A stretch of 64,000 nucleotides of DNA from Citrobacter europaeus (GTDB taxonomy: Bacteria; Pseudomonadota; Gammaproteobacteria; Enterobacterales; Enterobacteriaceae): the NCBI GenBank assembly GCA_020099315.1, contig CP083650.1, positions 3,658,001 to 3,722,000 on the forward strand. The letters run 5' to 3'. A program made the position numbers and the translations under genes. Shown in pieces: positions 43,971 to 53,523 of this stretch (positions within the stretch are counted from its first letter, which is position 1; every line of letters begins with the position of its first letter). The notes beneath the pieces were generated by a model. The model worked only from the letters and a program-made list of their open reading frames with translations. It was not told the origin of the DNA and did no database searches.

Positions 43971-45685
43971 TGAGCAGGAATAATGATATTAATGCAGAAG
44001 TAGTATCAGTGTCGCCAAATAAACTAAAAATTTCTGTAGACGACCTTGAAGAGTTTAAGATAGCAGAAGAAAAATTAGGTGTAGGATCTTATTTAAGGGT
44101 TTCAGATAATCAAGATGTTGCTCTTCTGGCCATCATAGATAATTTTTCTATTGAGGTTAAGGAAAGCCAAAAGCAAAAATACATGATAGAAGCAAGCCCA
44201 ATAGGTCTTGTTAAAAATGGAAAGTTCTATCGCGGGGGTGATTCACTTGCACTTCCACCTAAAAAAGTTGAACCAGCTAAGTTAGACGAAATAATATCTA
44301 TATATACAGACAGCATAGACATAAAAGATCGCTTTACTTTTTCAAGCCTATCACTTAATACAAAAGTATCTGTACCTGTGAATGGAAATAGATTTTTCAA
44401 TAAACATATTGCTATCGTAGGTTCAACGGGGTCAGGTAAGTCTCACACTGTTGCCAAAATACTTCAAAAAGCCATAGATGAAAAGCAAGAAGGTTATAAA
44501 GGGTTAAACAATTCTCATATAATTATTTTTGACATACATTCTGAATATGAAAATGCATTCCCTAATTCCAATATATTGAATGTGGATACATTAAACCTTC
44601 CATATTGGCTATTAAATGGCGATGAGTTAGAAGAACTTTTTCTTGATACAGAAGCAAATGATCATAACCAGAGAAACGTGTTCCGACAGGCAATTACCTT
44701 AAATAAAAAGAAACATTTTCAAGGTGATCCAGCCACAAAGGAAATAATAAGCTTTCATTCGCCATATTATTTCGATATTAATGAAGTTATCAACTACATT
44801 AACAACAGAAATAATGAAAGAAAAAATAAAGACAATGAACATATTTGGTCAGATGAGGAAGGAACTTTCAAGTTTGACAATAAAAATGCACATAGGTTAT
44901 TCAAAGAGAATTTAACACCTGATGGAAGTTCAGCCGGTGCTTTAAATGGAAAACTTCTCAATTTTGTTGATCGATTACAAAGTAAATTATTTGATAAGAG
45001 ATTAGACTTCATTCTGGGTGAAGGTAGCAAATCCGTAACATTTAAAGAGACATTACAAGCCTTAATAAGCTATGGAAAAGATAAATCAAACATTACAATA
45101 CTTGATGTAAGCGGTGTTCCTTTTGAAGTACTTAGCATTTGTGTATCATTGATATCTCGGTTAATTTTTGAATTTGGTTATCATTCAAAAAAAATCAAAA
45201 GAAAAACGAATGAGAATCAAGATATCCCAATCTTGATTGTTTACGAAGAAGCACATAAATATGCTCCTAAAAGTGATCTGAGCAAATATAGAACATCCAA
45301 AGAGGCAATTGAAAGGATTGCCAAAGAGGGAAGAAAATACGGTGTGACCCTTCTCCTTGCAAGTCAAAGACCTTCTGAAATTTCAGAAACAATATTTTCT
45401 CAATGTAATACTTTTATCTCAATGCGGTTAACGAACCCAGACGATCAAAATTATGTTAAGCGATTACTCCCGGATACAGTAGGTGATATTACAAACCTCT
45501 TACCATCACTCAAAGAAGGTGAAGCCTTAATCATGGGGGATTCAATATCAATACCTTCCATTGTAAAAATAGAAAAATGTACAATGCCACCATCGTCAAT
45601 TGACATCAAATACCTTGATGAATGGAGGAAAGAGTGGGTAGATTCGGAGTTTGATAAGATAATTGAACAATGGAGTAAAAGTTAA
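43970..45685 (+). CDS. herA: HerA-type hexameric ATPase of the DUF4297-HerA pair
   Basis: A 571-residue HerA/FtsK-like ATPase: an N-terminal HAS-barrel at about 1-120, Walker A AIVGSTGSGKSHTVAKIL near residue 150, IIIFDIHSEYENAF, Walker B ILIVYEEAHKYAP near 423, and a sensor ASQRPSEISETIFSQCNTF with FISMRLTNPDDQ. Such proteins form hexamers that pump or thread DNA. Its only neighbour in the transcript is the nuclease-like gene before it. A strong hairpin follows the stop. Confidence 0.85.
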   Translation: MSRNNDINAEVVSVSPNKLKISVDDLEEFKIAEEKLGVGSYLRVSDNQDVALLAIIDNFSIEVKESQKQKYMIEASPIGLVKNGKFYRGGDSLALPPKKVEPAKLDEIISIYTDSIDIKDRFTFSSLSLNTKVSVPVNGNRFFNKHIAIVGSTGSGKSHTVAKILQKAIDEKQEGYKGLNNSHIIIFDIHSEYENAFPNSNILNVDTLNLPYWLLNGDELEELFLDTEANDHNQRNVFRQAITLNKKKHFQGDPATKEIISFHSPYYFDINEVINYINNRNNERKNKDNEHIWSDEEGTFKFDNKNAHRLFKENLTPDGSSAGALNGKLLNFVDRLQSKLFDKRLDFILGEGSKSVTFKETLQALISYGKDKSNITILDVSGVPFEVLSICVSLISRLIFEFGYHSKKIKRKTNENQDIPILIVYEEAHKYAPKSDLSKYRTSKEAIERIAKEGRKYGVTLLLASQRPSEISETIFSQCNTFISMRLTNPDDQNYVKRLLPDTVGDITNLLPSLKEGEALIMGDSISIPSIVKIEKCTMPPSSIDIKYLDEWRKEWVDSEFDKIIEQWSKS

Positions 45686-45692
45686 TATCAGA

Positions 45693-45726
45693 AATGGATT
45701 CACTCTTGATTAAGAGTGAATCCATT
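45693..45726. terminator. Perfect 15-bp hairpin after herA
   Basis: AATGGATTCACTCTT and AAGAGTGAATCCATT are exact reverse complements around GATT. It lies 8 bases after the herA stop and before a gene on the other strand. There is no T run, so it may also serve as an mRNA 3' end protector. Confidence 0.6.
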
Positions 45727-45730
45727 GATA

Positions 45731-45832
45731 TCAATTGCTTTGTTGCGAATTAATATAATTTATCCTGCCATCATTAACCAATGAGTCAATAGATTCTTTT
45801 ATGTCCCCTATTGTTTTATGAACCTCTTTCAT
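45731..45832 (-). CDS. Possible 33-residue ORF
   Basis: ATG 45832 to TGA 45731 encodes a hydrophilic peptide (MKEVHKTIGDIKESIDSLVN at its start) that could form a short amphipathic helix. It begins seven bases after the 172-residue gene on the same strand, but no good ribosome site precedes it. Not recognised; may be chance. Confidence 0.25.
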   Translation of the reverse strand: MKEVHKTIGDIKESIDSLVNDGRINYINSQQSN

Positions 45833-45839
45833 AATATCA

Positions 45840-46358
45840 TCATACAGAAATTATTATTTCTACCTTTGTTTTTACAAAAAATATTCTATCGATCATAAAC
45901 TCTGAGTAGTTAACACGGTCTGTAACTTTCAAAAACTCAAAGCCAAATATATTTGTTTCATTAAATAGCGGTATATCCTTATATGCAACACCGTTATTTT
46001 CTTTCATTAGAGACTCTAAATCTTTAAATACTGACAAATCCAATTCTAATATTTTTTTAAGTAACCCATCATTCAAATAAGGAAGACTCTCGATTTTTAT
46101 ATTGATATATAATCCTTTGTAAGGTACAGGGGAAATTATATCAAGAATAAAATTATGTTTTACTAAGTTATTTAATTCTTTTGATATAGCAGGAGTATAT
46201 GATTGATGGACCATCGCTGGATGGAGGCGTTGAGTGTAGCCAAAAAGTACATCGCAAATTCCGTCAATAACATTTTTCCTTTTGGATAAAATTCGAAAAT
46301 GTTTGTGTTTGAAATAGGCTGCGAAAATTTCCCGCATTAAATCAATATCATATGGCAA
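45840..46358 (-). CDS. Hypothetical protein next to the HerA pair
   Basis: Up to 172 residues, soluble, with no recognised domain (core RLHPAMVHQSYTPAISKELN and YINIKIESLPYLNDG). The start is unclear: TTG 46358 or ATG 46337 (M8), neither with a good ribosome site, and the frame is open a little further upstream. Base use is AT-rich like the rest of the element. It could be cargo linked to the HerA pair or to the divergent genes at 46501, but nothing in it says so. Confidence 0.55.
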   Translation of the reverse strand: MPYDIDLMREIFAAYFKHKHFRILSKRKNVIDGICDVLFGYTQRLHPAMVHQSYTPAISKELNNLVKHNFILDIISPVPYKGLYINIKIESLPYLNDGLLKKILELDLSVFKDLESLMKENNGVAYKDIPLFNETNIFGFEFLKVTDRVNYSEFMIDRIFFVKTKVEIIISV

Positions 46359-46428
46359 CAGTGTTTTAAAAATATAGAGCTTCAGTTTTTATAATAAATC
46401 TCCTTATGTATGAATTGCGAATAAATAC

Positions 46429-46457
46429 TTGACAGATGATGAGTAGTAGTGTATAAG
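46429..46457 (+). promoter_or_regulatory. Strong sigma-70 promoter before the 46501 gene
   Basis: TTGACA at 46429-46434, 17 bases, then TATAAG at 46452-46457. It is one of the best promoters in the element. Confidence 0.8.
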
Positions 46458-46500
46458 ATAAGCAGGGTCATTTAATAACCACTCGATACTTGGAGGATTT

Positions 46501-46707
46501 ATGACAAGCATTTTACGTTTTTTAGGGCTTGCTCCTGGTAAAGACGAGGAAGAAATGGTTAGGAAACTAAAGAATACCTATTCATCGTTAAAAGTGGTCG
46601 GTCGCGGGACTATAACAGTTTCTGCTGATGAAGTTATCAATAATCCTGAGTTCAAAGAGTTGTACATACGAGCCAGTAACATTGTAGAACGCAGTAAAAA
46701 TCAATGA
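46501..46707 (+). CDS. Small hypothetical protein (68 aa)
   Basis: A 68-residue soluble protein (MTSILRFLGLAPGKDEEEMV) with an acidic/basic mix and no recognised fold. It has a strong promoter and a strong ribosome site (TTGGAGGATTT), so it is very likely expressed. It lies 18 bases before a membrane-protein gene, suggesting a two-gene unit. It has the size of an antitoxin or an immunity-type small partner, but no motif supports either. Confidence 0.6.
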   Translation: MTSILRFLGLAPGKDEEEMVRKLKNTYSSLKVVGRGTITVSADEVINNPEFKELYIRASNIVERSKNQ

Positions 46708-46725
46708 TCGCATAAGGATTGCGGC

Positions 46726-47529
46726 ATGTTTGTTTTTTTAGTGATACCTATATTAGTCAGCGGTTTTCTATTAGTCCACATCCACCCCATATATAAATAT
46801 AAACTTCATCGCTATGAAGGGCAGTTCTTATACCTGAAAAGTGCCCAATATGGTCTTTATTCAATGATCCTTGGGGTAGTGTTTTTTATTTATACTTCTG
46901 GCTCTCTGAGCATACCATATACAACAATAAGCTTTGACGTCATAAAATTTATCCATACTCACCTAAATTTTATAAACTCTATCAATCAAGATAAAAAATT
47001 ACTTGATGAGTTATCCATTATTTTCTCAATAACTATTTTCACTTTATTTTTCCCTATAGTATGGACTCTACTTTCCTTTATTCGTTTATTTATAAAATAC
47101 CGAACCTTCGATATAAAGCCATACATAATGTCAAGAATTTTAAATGACAGTCCTTTAGATAAATTCTTACTAAATGCATCAATAAGCAAAAATAAAGATG
47201 ATGCTGTCGTGATGTTAACCATGCAAGATAGAAAAGTTTATGTCGGAAATGTTATTACAACCGGCGAGCCAAGTGAGACCGAAGGGCCGGATCAGGAAAT
47301 CGAGTTCATTCCATGGATAAGTGGCTTTCGTCATAAAGATACACTGACCGTCACTTTTACAACAGATTATAAAATACTTAAAGAACGAATTACATTGATT
47401 TTAAAACAGGAGGAGATATTATCAGCTACCTCCTTCTCTTTCAAGCATTATGAAGAATTTGAAAAGCGAAAAGCTGAATTTAAAAAGAACAAATTAAAAG
47501 ATATTATAAAAATTCTGTTAGATTTATAA
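46726..47529 (+). CDS. Hypothetical membrane protein with cytoplasmic C-terminal domain
   Basis: A 267-residue protein. Hydrophobic segments lie at about residues 1-19, 43-64 and 98-125 (SIIFSITIFTLFFPIVWTLL); the C-terminal 140 residues are soluble, with DRKVYVGNVITTGEPSETEG and a Lys/Glu-rich end. It is not recognised; the VYVGNV stretch recalls DUF6338-like proteins, but weakly. It is paired with the 68-residue gene upstream and followed by a clear terminator, so the two form a unit. Confidence 0.6.
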   Translation: MFVFLVIPILVSGFLLVHIHPIYKYKLHRYEGQFLYLKSAQYGLYSMILGVVFFIYTSGSLSIPYTTISFDVIKFIHTHLNFINSINQDKKLLDELSIIFSITIFTLFFPIVWTLLSFIRLFIKYRTFDIKPYIMSRILNDSPLDKFLLNASISKNKDDAVVMLTMQDRKVYVGNVITTGEPSETEGPDQEIEFIPWISGFRHKDTLTVTFTTDYKILKERITLILKQEEILSATSFSFKHYEEFEKRKAEFKKNKLKDIIKILLDL

Positions 47530-47534
47530 TGAGT

Positions 47535-47590
47535 AAGCAAGAGCTAATTTATAGAAGCGGTTGCACCGCTCTATAAAGCTCTTGCTTTTC
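47535..47590 (+). terminator. Long hairpin after the membrane-protein gene
   Basis: AAGCAAGAGCT (47535-47545) pairs with AGCTCTTGCTT (47577-47587), and inside it TATAGAAGCGG pairs with CCGCTCTATA around TTGCA. TTTTC follows. It ends the 46501-47529 unit. Confidence 0.8.
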
Positions 47591-47644
47591 TTGCTTCCTT
47601 TCAGTCAGACAATAAAAGAACACCTACACAACCAAGGTTGCTGA

Positions 47645-47700
47645 TTGACAAACTACTAATTAATTGTATAAATGATATATAAAGCATACGGATTATGCTT
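47645..47700 (+). promoter_or_regulatory. Promoter and inverted repeat before mobC
   Basis: TTGACA (47645-47650), 16 bases, TATAAA (47667-47672). AAGCATA-N5-TATGCTT follows at 47682-47700, near the expected start of transcription; it may be an operator for self-repression by MobC or part of the origin of transfer. No nic site can be identified with confidence. Confidence 0.65.
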
Positions 47701-48137
47701 ATCAGTCAGTAACATATAAAATGGAGTTTATATGAAAGAGAGTATTTATACAGATAACATAGATCTATCCAAAACTTCCCGCCGTGGTAGTTTTAATAAA
47801 AGTAAAATTCCTTCAGAAGCTGTAAGAAGCTATTGTGTCAGTGTCCGATTGAATGTTGAAGAACTGCAACTCCTTAATATAAAGCGAGGCTCTCATAGAA
47901 AAGGAGAGTGGCTTCGTATGGCTTCCCTTCAAAAGTTGCCTCCTGTTATACCAACGATTAATACCAAAGCCTGGAAAGCTTTAACTGATATATCGCAAAA
48001 GCTAAATCGAATTGCGACCCATATAGATTGTAAAAGCAAGGACAGTCAGCTTACCCATACTGAATTGTTCGCTGTAAAGCGACAACTTGAAGAGCTTCGT
48101 CACAACTTGCTAAGAATAGATTTTTGGAGTATCCCTC

Positions 48138-49421
<1,284 letters not shown>

Positions 49422-49642
49422 ACAGTCAATTACACCCCCCCTCGTAAACGCACTCTATTACAGAGTAATAAATTTGTGTTTAGTCAAGAAAATATTGATC
49501 GTTATTACAGATCGATAATGTAATTATGATAGACTACACCTATCAAGCAACAATCATCGATCGGTACAAGCAATTTTACTAAAGCGAGCCGGTCATCGAG
49601 AATCCCTACAAACAGCATTTAATCTTCCAGATTGGGATAGCT

Positions 49643-49921
49643 ATGAAAAACGAAATAATAAAGTGTCCATTTTGCTTTAAAGAGAGCCAGTTCGGAGTAC
49701 GTGTCTGCACTGGCTGTCACGCAACAATTAACTATGGTGTTGTTTCACCGTGGCTTGCTTTACTAATAGGAATTGTGCTGTTAGCGATTGCTTTCCTCAT
49801 ATTCGCTATCAGTCAAAGTTTTATATTAACTGTCGTTATCTATTTTGCATCAGCAATTTTTTTAAGATTTTATTTACGTAAGAAATTTGCACACAGAGCC
49901 GTTTTCACACATAAAAGTTAA
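49643..49921 (+). CDS. Small zinc-ribbon membrane protein
   Basis: A 92-residue protein: an N-terminal zinc ribbon (CPFC near residue 8 and CTGC near 26) followed by two membrane helices (LALLIGIVLLAIAFLIFAIS and ILTVVIYFASAIFLRF). It is not recognised beyond this. It is first in a run of three small plus-strand genes, about 30 and 20 bases apart. The 220 bases before it contain short repeats of GATCG/CGATC but nothing I can name. Confidence 0.7.
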   Translation: MKNEIIKCPFCFKESQFGVRVCTGCHATINYGVVSPWLALLIGIVLLAIAFLIFAISQSFILTVVIYFASAIFLRFYLRKKFAHRAVFTHKS

Positions 49922-49950
49922 CCCTGTCCAAATATAATAAGGAAAATAAA

Positions 49951-50337
49951 ATGAAAAAAATTATTGTCACCTCCTTTTTCATTGCAATATTTTCAATTTC
50001 TGGCTGTTCTACATCCGGCAACCAAAAAATCAAAAATGTAACGGCACAGAGCCTACAATCAAAAATAATTAAAAACAAAACAACTAAGGCAGAGCTACTT
50101 GCTCAACTTGGTGAGCCTGATACCAGAACGACTCTTGACGATGGCAACGAGCAATGGAGATATTTCATGTATAACAATCAGTTCAATGCCTCGACTTTTA
50201 TCCCTGTTGTCGGTTTGCTAACTGGCGGTTCCCAGACTCAGTCTAAAACTCTCGAAATCGACTTCAATAGAGAAACCGTAAGCAAATGGACATTCTCTAC
50301 TGATAATAACAATACAAAATCTGGCATTCTTAATTAA
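49951..50337 (+). CDS. SmpA/OmlA (BamE-like) lipoprotein on the element
   Basis: A 128-residue lipoprotein: signal KKIIVTSFFIAIFSISGC with acylated Cys at about residue 19, then a SmpA/OmlA-type domain (NKTTKAELLAQLGEPDTRTT, EQWRYFMYNN). It shares its fold with BamE but is clearly a separate family. It is likely in the periplasm or at the outer membrane. It may help element-encoded envelope functions; the role is unknown. Confidence 0.75.
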   Translation: MKKIIVTSFFIAIFSISGCSTSGNQKIKNVTAQSLQSKIIKNKTTKAELLAQLGEPDTRTTLDDGNEQWRYFMYNNQFNASTFIPVVGLLTGGSQTQSKTLEIDFNRETVSKWTFSTDNNNTKSGILN

Positions 50338-50356
50338 TCGTTTCCTGGATAAGAAA

Positions 50357-50671
50357 ATGAAAACATACTCAATTCTCGCAGTTCTCCTTTCTACTTTTCT
50401 ATTAACAGCCTGTAATTCCGAACCTTCTGAAAAAGACATATACAATGCTTTCAAAAGTGTTGTAGATAGATCAAATGCAAGTATGAAAGCTCTGAACTCA
50501 AGTATTCCCGAAAAAGATCTTTTAAGAATCGATTATGTGAAGAAAGTAAATTGCACAGAAGAAGCAAACAATGTTTATAACTGCATTGTTGATGCATCCA
50601 TCAGCAATATGAAACAGACAAAGCCTGTTAAGCTTATGAAAGCTGATGGTGTCTGGAAAGAAGTTCAGTAG
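50357..50671 (+). CDS. Small lipoprotein
   Basis: A 104-residue lipoprotein: signal MKTYSILAVLLSTFLLTAC with the acylated Cys at residue 19; the mature part has two Cys (VNCTEEANNVYNC) that could form a disulfide. Not recognised. It is last in the three-gene unit and is followed by a terminator. Confidence 0.7.
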   Translation: MKTYSILAVLLSTFLLTACNSEPSEKDIYNAFKSVVDRSNASMKALNSSIPEKDLLRIDYVKKVNCTEEANNVYNCIVDASISNMKQTKPVKLMKADGVWKEVQ

Positions 50672-50692
50672 TATTCTATATCAAGAAGTCTC

Positions 50693-50722
50693 TTTTAGCC
50701 CCTGCATAGGGGCTTTTTTTAT
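50693..50722 (+). terminator. Terminator of the lipoprotein unit
   Basis: AGCCCCT-GCAT-AGGGGCT is followed by seven T. Confidence 0.9.
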
Positions 50723-50725
50723 TGC

Positions 50726-51151
50726 CTATAACCTGACGGCTCTCACGCGAACTTCATGGGTTAACTCTCCCTCAATTACTTTCATTTCATATTGTGCTCT
50801 GACAGTAGCATAGATTTCTTCAGCTTTTTCTTGATTGTTATCAATATAGTTAACGAGAGAATTTAGCTCCCTGATAACAGCCTCCTTATTGTTTAATCGC
50901 TGTAACAAAGTACTTGTAAGACATTTGTATACAGTACTGAACATCGTCATAATGTTGTCTATATTTCTATTAGAACGAGTATATTTTTGTTTAGGATAGA
51001 AATATTTTAAATGATAGCCAACAAAAAGCAGGTATAGCTGGTATGAGAAACTTTTATCATTCGGCTGATATCGCTTAGAGATAAATTTATCAACGATAAT
51101 AATAAGCTGTTCTTCCAGTGGTTCCACTGGAAAGTTTTTTTGTTTGTACAT
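50726..51151 (-). CDS. Hypothetical protein at the end of the recombinase operon
   Basis: A 141-residue soluble protein from ATG 51151 (AAGGA eight bases before it); an in-frame start at 51196 lacks a site. It is Lys/Tyr-rich and largely helical in appearance (EEQLIIIVDKFISKRY, EELNSLVNYI-type stretches). Not recognised. It follows the coiled-coil gene by about 100 bases on the same strand, so it may be the fifth gene of the recombinase group or separate cargo. Confidence 0.55.
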   Translation of the reverse strand: MYKQKNFPVEPLEEQLIIIVDKFISKRYQPNDKSFSYQLYLLFVGYHLKYFYPKQKYTRSNRNIDNIMTMFSTVYKCLTSTLLQRLNNKEAVIRELNSLVNYIDNNQEKAEEIYATVRAQYEMKVIEGELTHEVRVRAVRL

Positions 51152-51247
51152 AGAATGCGTCCTTGCATTATTGAAATAGTCTTCCTGACCATACATCTAT
51201 ATTTATCGCATTTATTTAACTTGTCAATAGGTGTAACCTATCAATTG

Positions 51248-51634
51248 TTATTTTTTATTAAACGGTCTATTCAATTGTTCCATAGAAAGGCCATGTCTAT
51301 AAGCATTATACTGCCAATAGCTAAACTGCTCTTTGTATCTATTGTTCTGTTTTTTCAACATTTCATTTTCGGCTTTAAGATTTATTATTTGTTGTGCCGC
51401 AATCGTTAAATTAGCTGGCTTTTTAAGGCCAGATTTTTTCAAATTAGACAAATTTTTCTTTGTTCTATATGCTTCAACAACTTCATCATGAGCACTTAAA
51501 GATTGCCTTGTGATAGTTCTGTTTAAATTCTTATAAACTGATTCACATAAATCACTCCATGTGATTTTGCCGTCCCAAGTCAATATAATGTGTGTAATTG
51601 CCTTTATTTCACTCCTGTTCAAATGTTTTGCCAT
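51248..51634 (-). CDS. Small coiled-coil protein of the recombinase module (TnpC-like position)
   Basis: A 128-residue protein: an N-terminal HTH-like half (NRSEIKAITHIILTWDGKIT, TRQSLSAHDEVVEAYR) and a C-terminal leucine/lysine coiled coil (IINLKAENEMLKKQNNRYKE). In size and position it matches TnpC of Tn554, which follows two tyrosine recombinases and affects transposition orientation and efficiency; GmtX of gamma-mobile-trio modules is another candidate. Sequence alone does not decide. It starts 14 bases after the 624-residue recombinase, with AGGAG before ATG. Confidence 0.6.
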   Translation of the reverse strand: MAKHLNRSEIKAITHIILTWDGKITWSDLCESVYKNLNRTITRQSLSAHDEVVEAYRTKKNLSNLKKSGLKKPANLTIAAQQIINLKAENEMLKKQNNRYKEQFSYWQYNAYRHGLSMEQLNRPFNKK

Positions 51635-51648
51635 AAGTATCTCCTATT

Positions 51649-53523
51649 TTAATTATTCAAAAGCTTATTAATTCTTTCCAGGTTTTTTTCATGGTGTTGC
51701 AGCCATTTGTCTGCACCATAATCACCATTTTCATAAGCGGTCTGCGTTATACTCTTCAGTTTTGTTACTTTTTCTCGGATAGATTCAAGTCTAATTCTAT
51801 CTATTGATTTCATTTCCAGGGTTTCATTATTATATTCTATAAATTCATTGATTTTAGTACAAGGACGAACTAAATAGTTATGCACACAGTAGCCAAATTC
51901 TGTTAAGTGAATTGCTCCTTGATTCAGGTTATCAAAATCAACTGTCAATTCATTTGTGGGTATGGACTTCCTTTGACAATAATTTTTCATGCTCAATTTA
52001 ATAGTTTTGATTTTATCTAACATATCTTCTTCTGACACATGATTATAAACTCTATTCTGATTCACATTGACACGACCAGACCATTTAGCTATATCCAGTT
52101 CAGACATTTCACCATAATGGGCTATTGTGTTTAAAAGATGTCTTGGTTGGTGTGAGCGAATAAGTAGTGGTTGACCTTCAATATCATAATACCCGTGTCG
52201 GGCGAAAATATTTTTAAATCCATGCTCATGACGTTTTTTATTTTGTATATCATTAAAAAAGAATCCTTTAGTTGGCTTATGAAATGAGTATATATCAATC
52301 ATTTGGGATGAAGTAAATTGGCGAGGATTTAATAAACATAATGCATTGCTAAATCTTATGGATTTTTCTTCATCATACCAAGGATAGTCTTTACTGAAAC
52401 CAGAGATAATCATTACCCATAACTCACTCAATGAATAGTTATAATCATTGGGGTTTAAGAAACTTTTCCCACCATCCAAACTTGTCTTTTTAATTTTTAG
52501 AACGCAAGATTTGTGATCATGTAAAGGGTAGCCAAGTGCATGACAAACCTGTATAACTGTCAACTTTGATTTTTCATCAACTTTTGGACAAAGTTCATGT
52601 TGGTAAAATTTATCAGGATATTTTTCGCACCATTGAGCAAACGCCCTTGCATTTTGTGATAAGGAAAGCAATCTTCTAATCGCTTTTTTCGCAACTGGTA
52701 TCATAACCTGTGGAATCCACTTGATATTAGGGCCATACCCCTTAACCGAATAGAATCTCAGACCATATCTTTCGATACCCTTCTCATCTTTTTGTGTAAT
52801 CTCACAATCAGCAGGTAAGGCTAAAATCTCAGAAATTCGGCTCGGACAACAAAGCAGAAGTGCAAATACTGCACTGGTGAATTTATCCCTTGGACTCAGT
52901 AGCTCATCATTTTTAGAAAAAATATCAGCAATAGCAAGTAATGCCGTTTCATCTGGTAACTTATCGTTTCTGTGATAGTCCTCAATCTCAGGAAGATAGT
53001 TGTTTTTGACCTTCTTCTTCACATGGTTTTTCCAGGATATGTATCCTGATTTCACAAGGTTATGTTCACATAGAAATTTTGATATTTTTTCAAGCTGTAT
53101 CCCACATTGTGCGAGAACATTACCTTCAAAATATTTACTTCCGATTTGCATTGCCTCATCAAAAACAACGGCTGTAACATTATAAATGAGACCACTGTTC
53201 AGAACTTGCAAAAGAGCCTGTTCGAGACATCTCAAAGCCATCATTGTAGCCCCATAATTTTTCGAGGGTTTCAATGAGTGTTGATATCTGATATATGCTT
53301 TTGCAAAATCGAGAAAATCTTCATGCATTGCATCTTTGGAGTTAAATGCTTTATGTCCAACCCCTATCTTTCTAAAGGTTACATACCCTTTCCAGACATA
53401 TTGTTCCCAATCCTGATTTTGGGTGAGCCCTGAAAGTTGATAGCGGCAAAAATTTATGAACTCATTATAATTGTTTTCTGCTGTAATTTGTTTTTTAGAT
53501 TTAAATAAAATAATATTACTCAT
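51649..53523 (-). CDS. Large tyrosine recombinase of a three-recombinase module (TnpB-like)
   Basis: A 624-residue protein, close to the 630 residues of Tn554 TnpB. The catalytic domain lies in the second half, with Arg in LLLCCPSRISEILALPAD, HQPRHLLNTIAHYG (H-x-x-R) near residue 475 and Tyr in NVNQNRVYNHVSEEDM near 510. A Cys pair follows (FGYCVHNYLVRPC). It overlaps the upstream recombinase by four bases (ATGA) and belongs to one operon with it. Confidence 0.78.
   Translation of the reverse strand: MSNIILFKSKKQITAENNYNEFINFCRYQLSGLTQNQDWEQYVWKGYVTFRKIGVGHKAFNSKDAMHEDFLDFAKAYIRYQHSLKPSKNYGATMMALRCLEQALLQVLNSGLIYNVTAVVFDEAMQIGSKYFEGNVLAQCGIQLEKISKFLCEHNLVKSGYISWKNHVKKKVKNNYLPEIEDYHRNDKLPDETALLAIADIFSKNDELLSPRDKFTSAVFALLLCCPSRISEILALPADCEITQKDEKGIERYGLRFYSVKGYGPNIKWIPQVMIPVAKKAIRRLLSLSQNARAFAQWCEKYPDKFYQHELCPKVDEKSKLTVIQVCHALGYPLHDHKSCVLKIKKTSLDGGKSFLNPNDYNYSLSELWVMIISGFSKDYPWYDEEKSIRFSNALCLLNPRQFTSSQMIDIYSFHKPTKGFFFNDIQNKKRHEHGFKNIFARHGYYDIEGQPLLIRSHQPRHLLNTIAHYGEMSELDIAKWSGRVNVNQNRVYNHVSEEDMLDKIKTIKLSMKNYCQRKSIPTNELTVDFDNLNQGAIHLTEFGYCVHNYLVRPCTKINEFIEYNNETLEMKSIDRIRLESIREKVTKLKSITQTAYENGDYGADKWLQHHEKNLERINKLLNN

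Noticed and set aside
49422..49642. Origin of transfer after the relaxase
   Set aside because: Short GATCG/CGATC repeats are present but no recognisable nic site or convincing inverted repeat; the region before mobC is equally possible.
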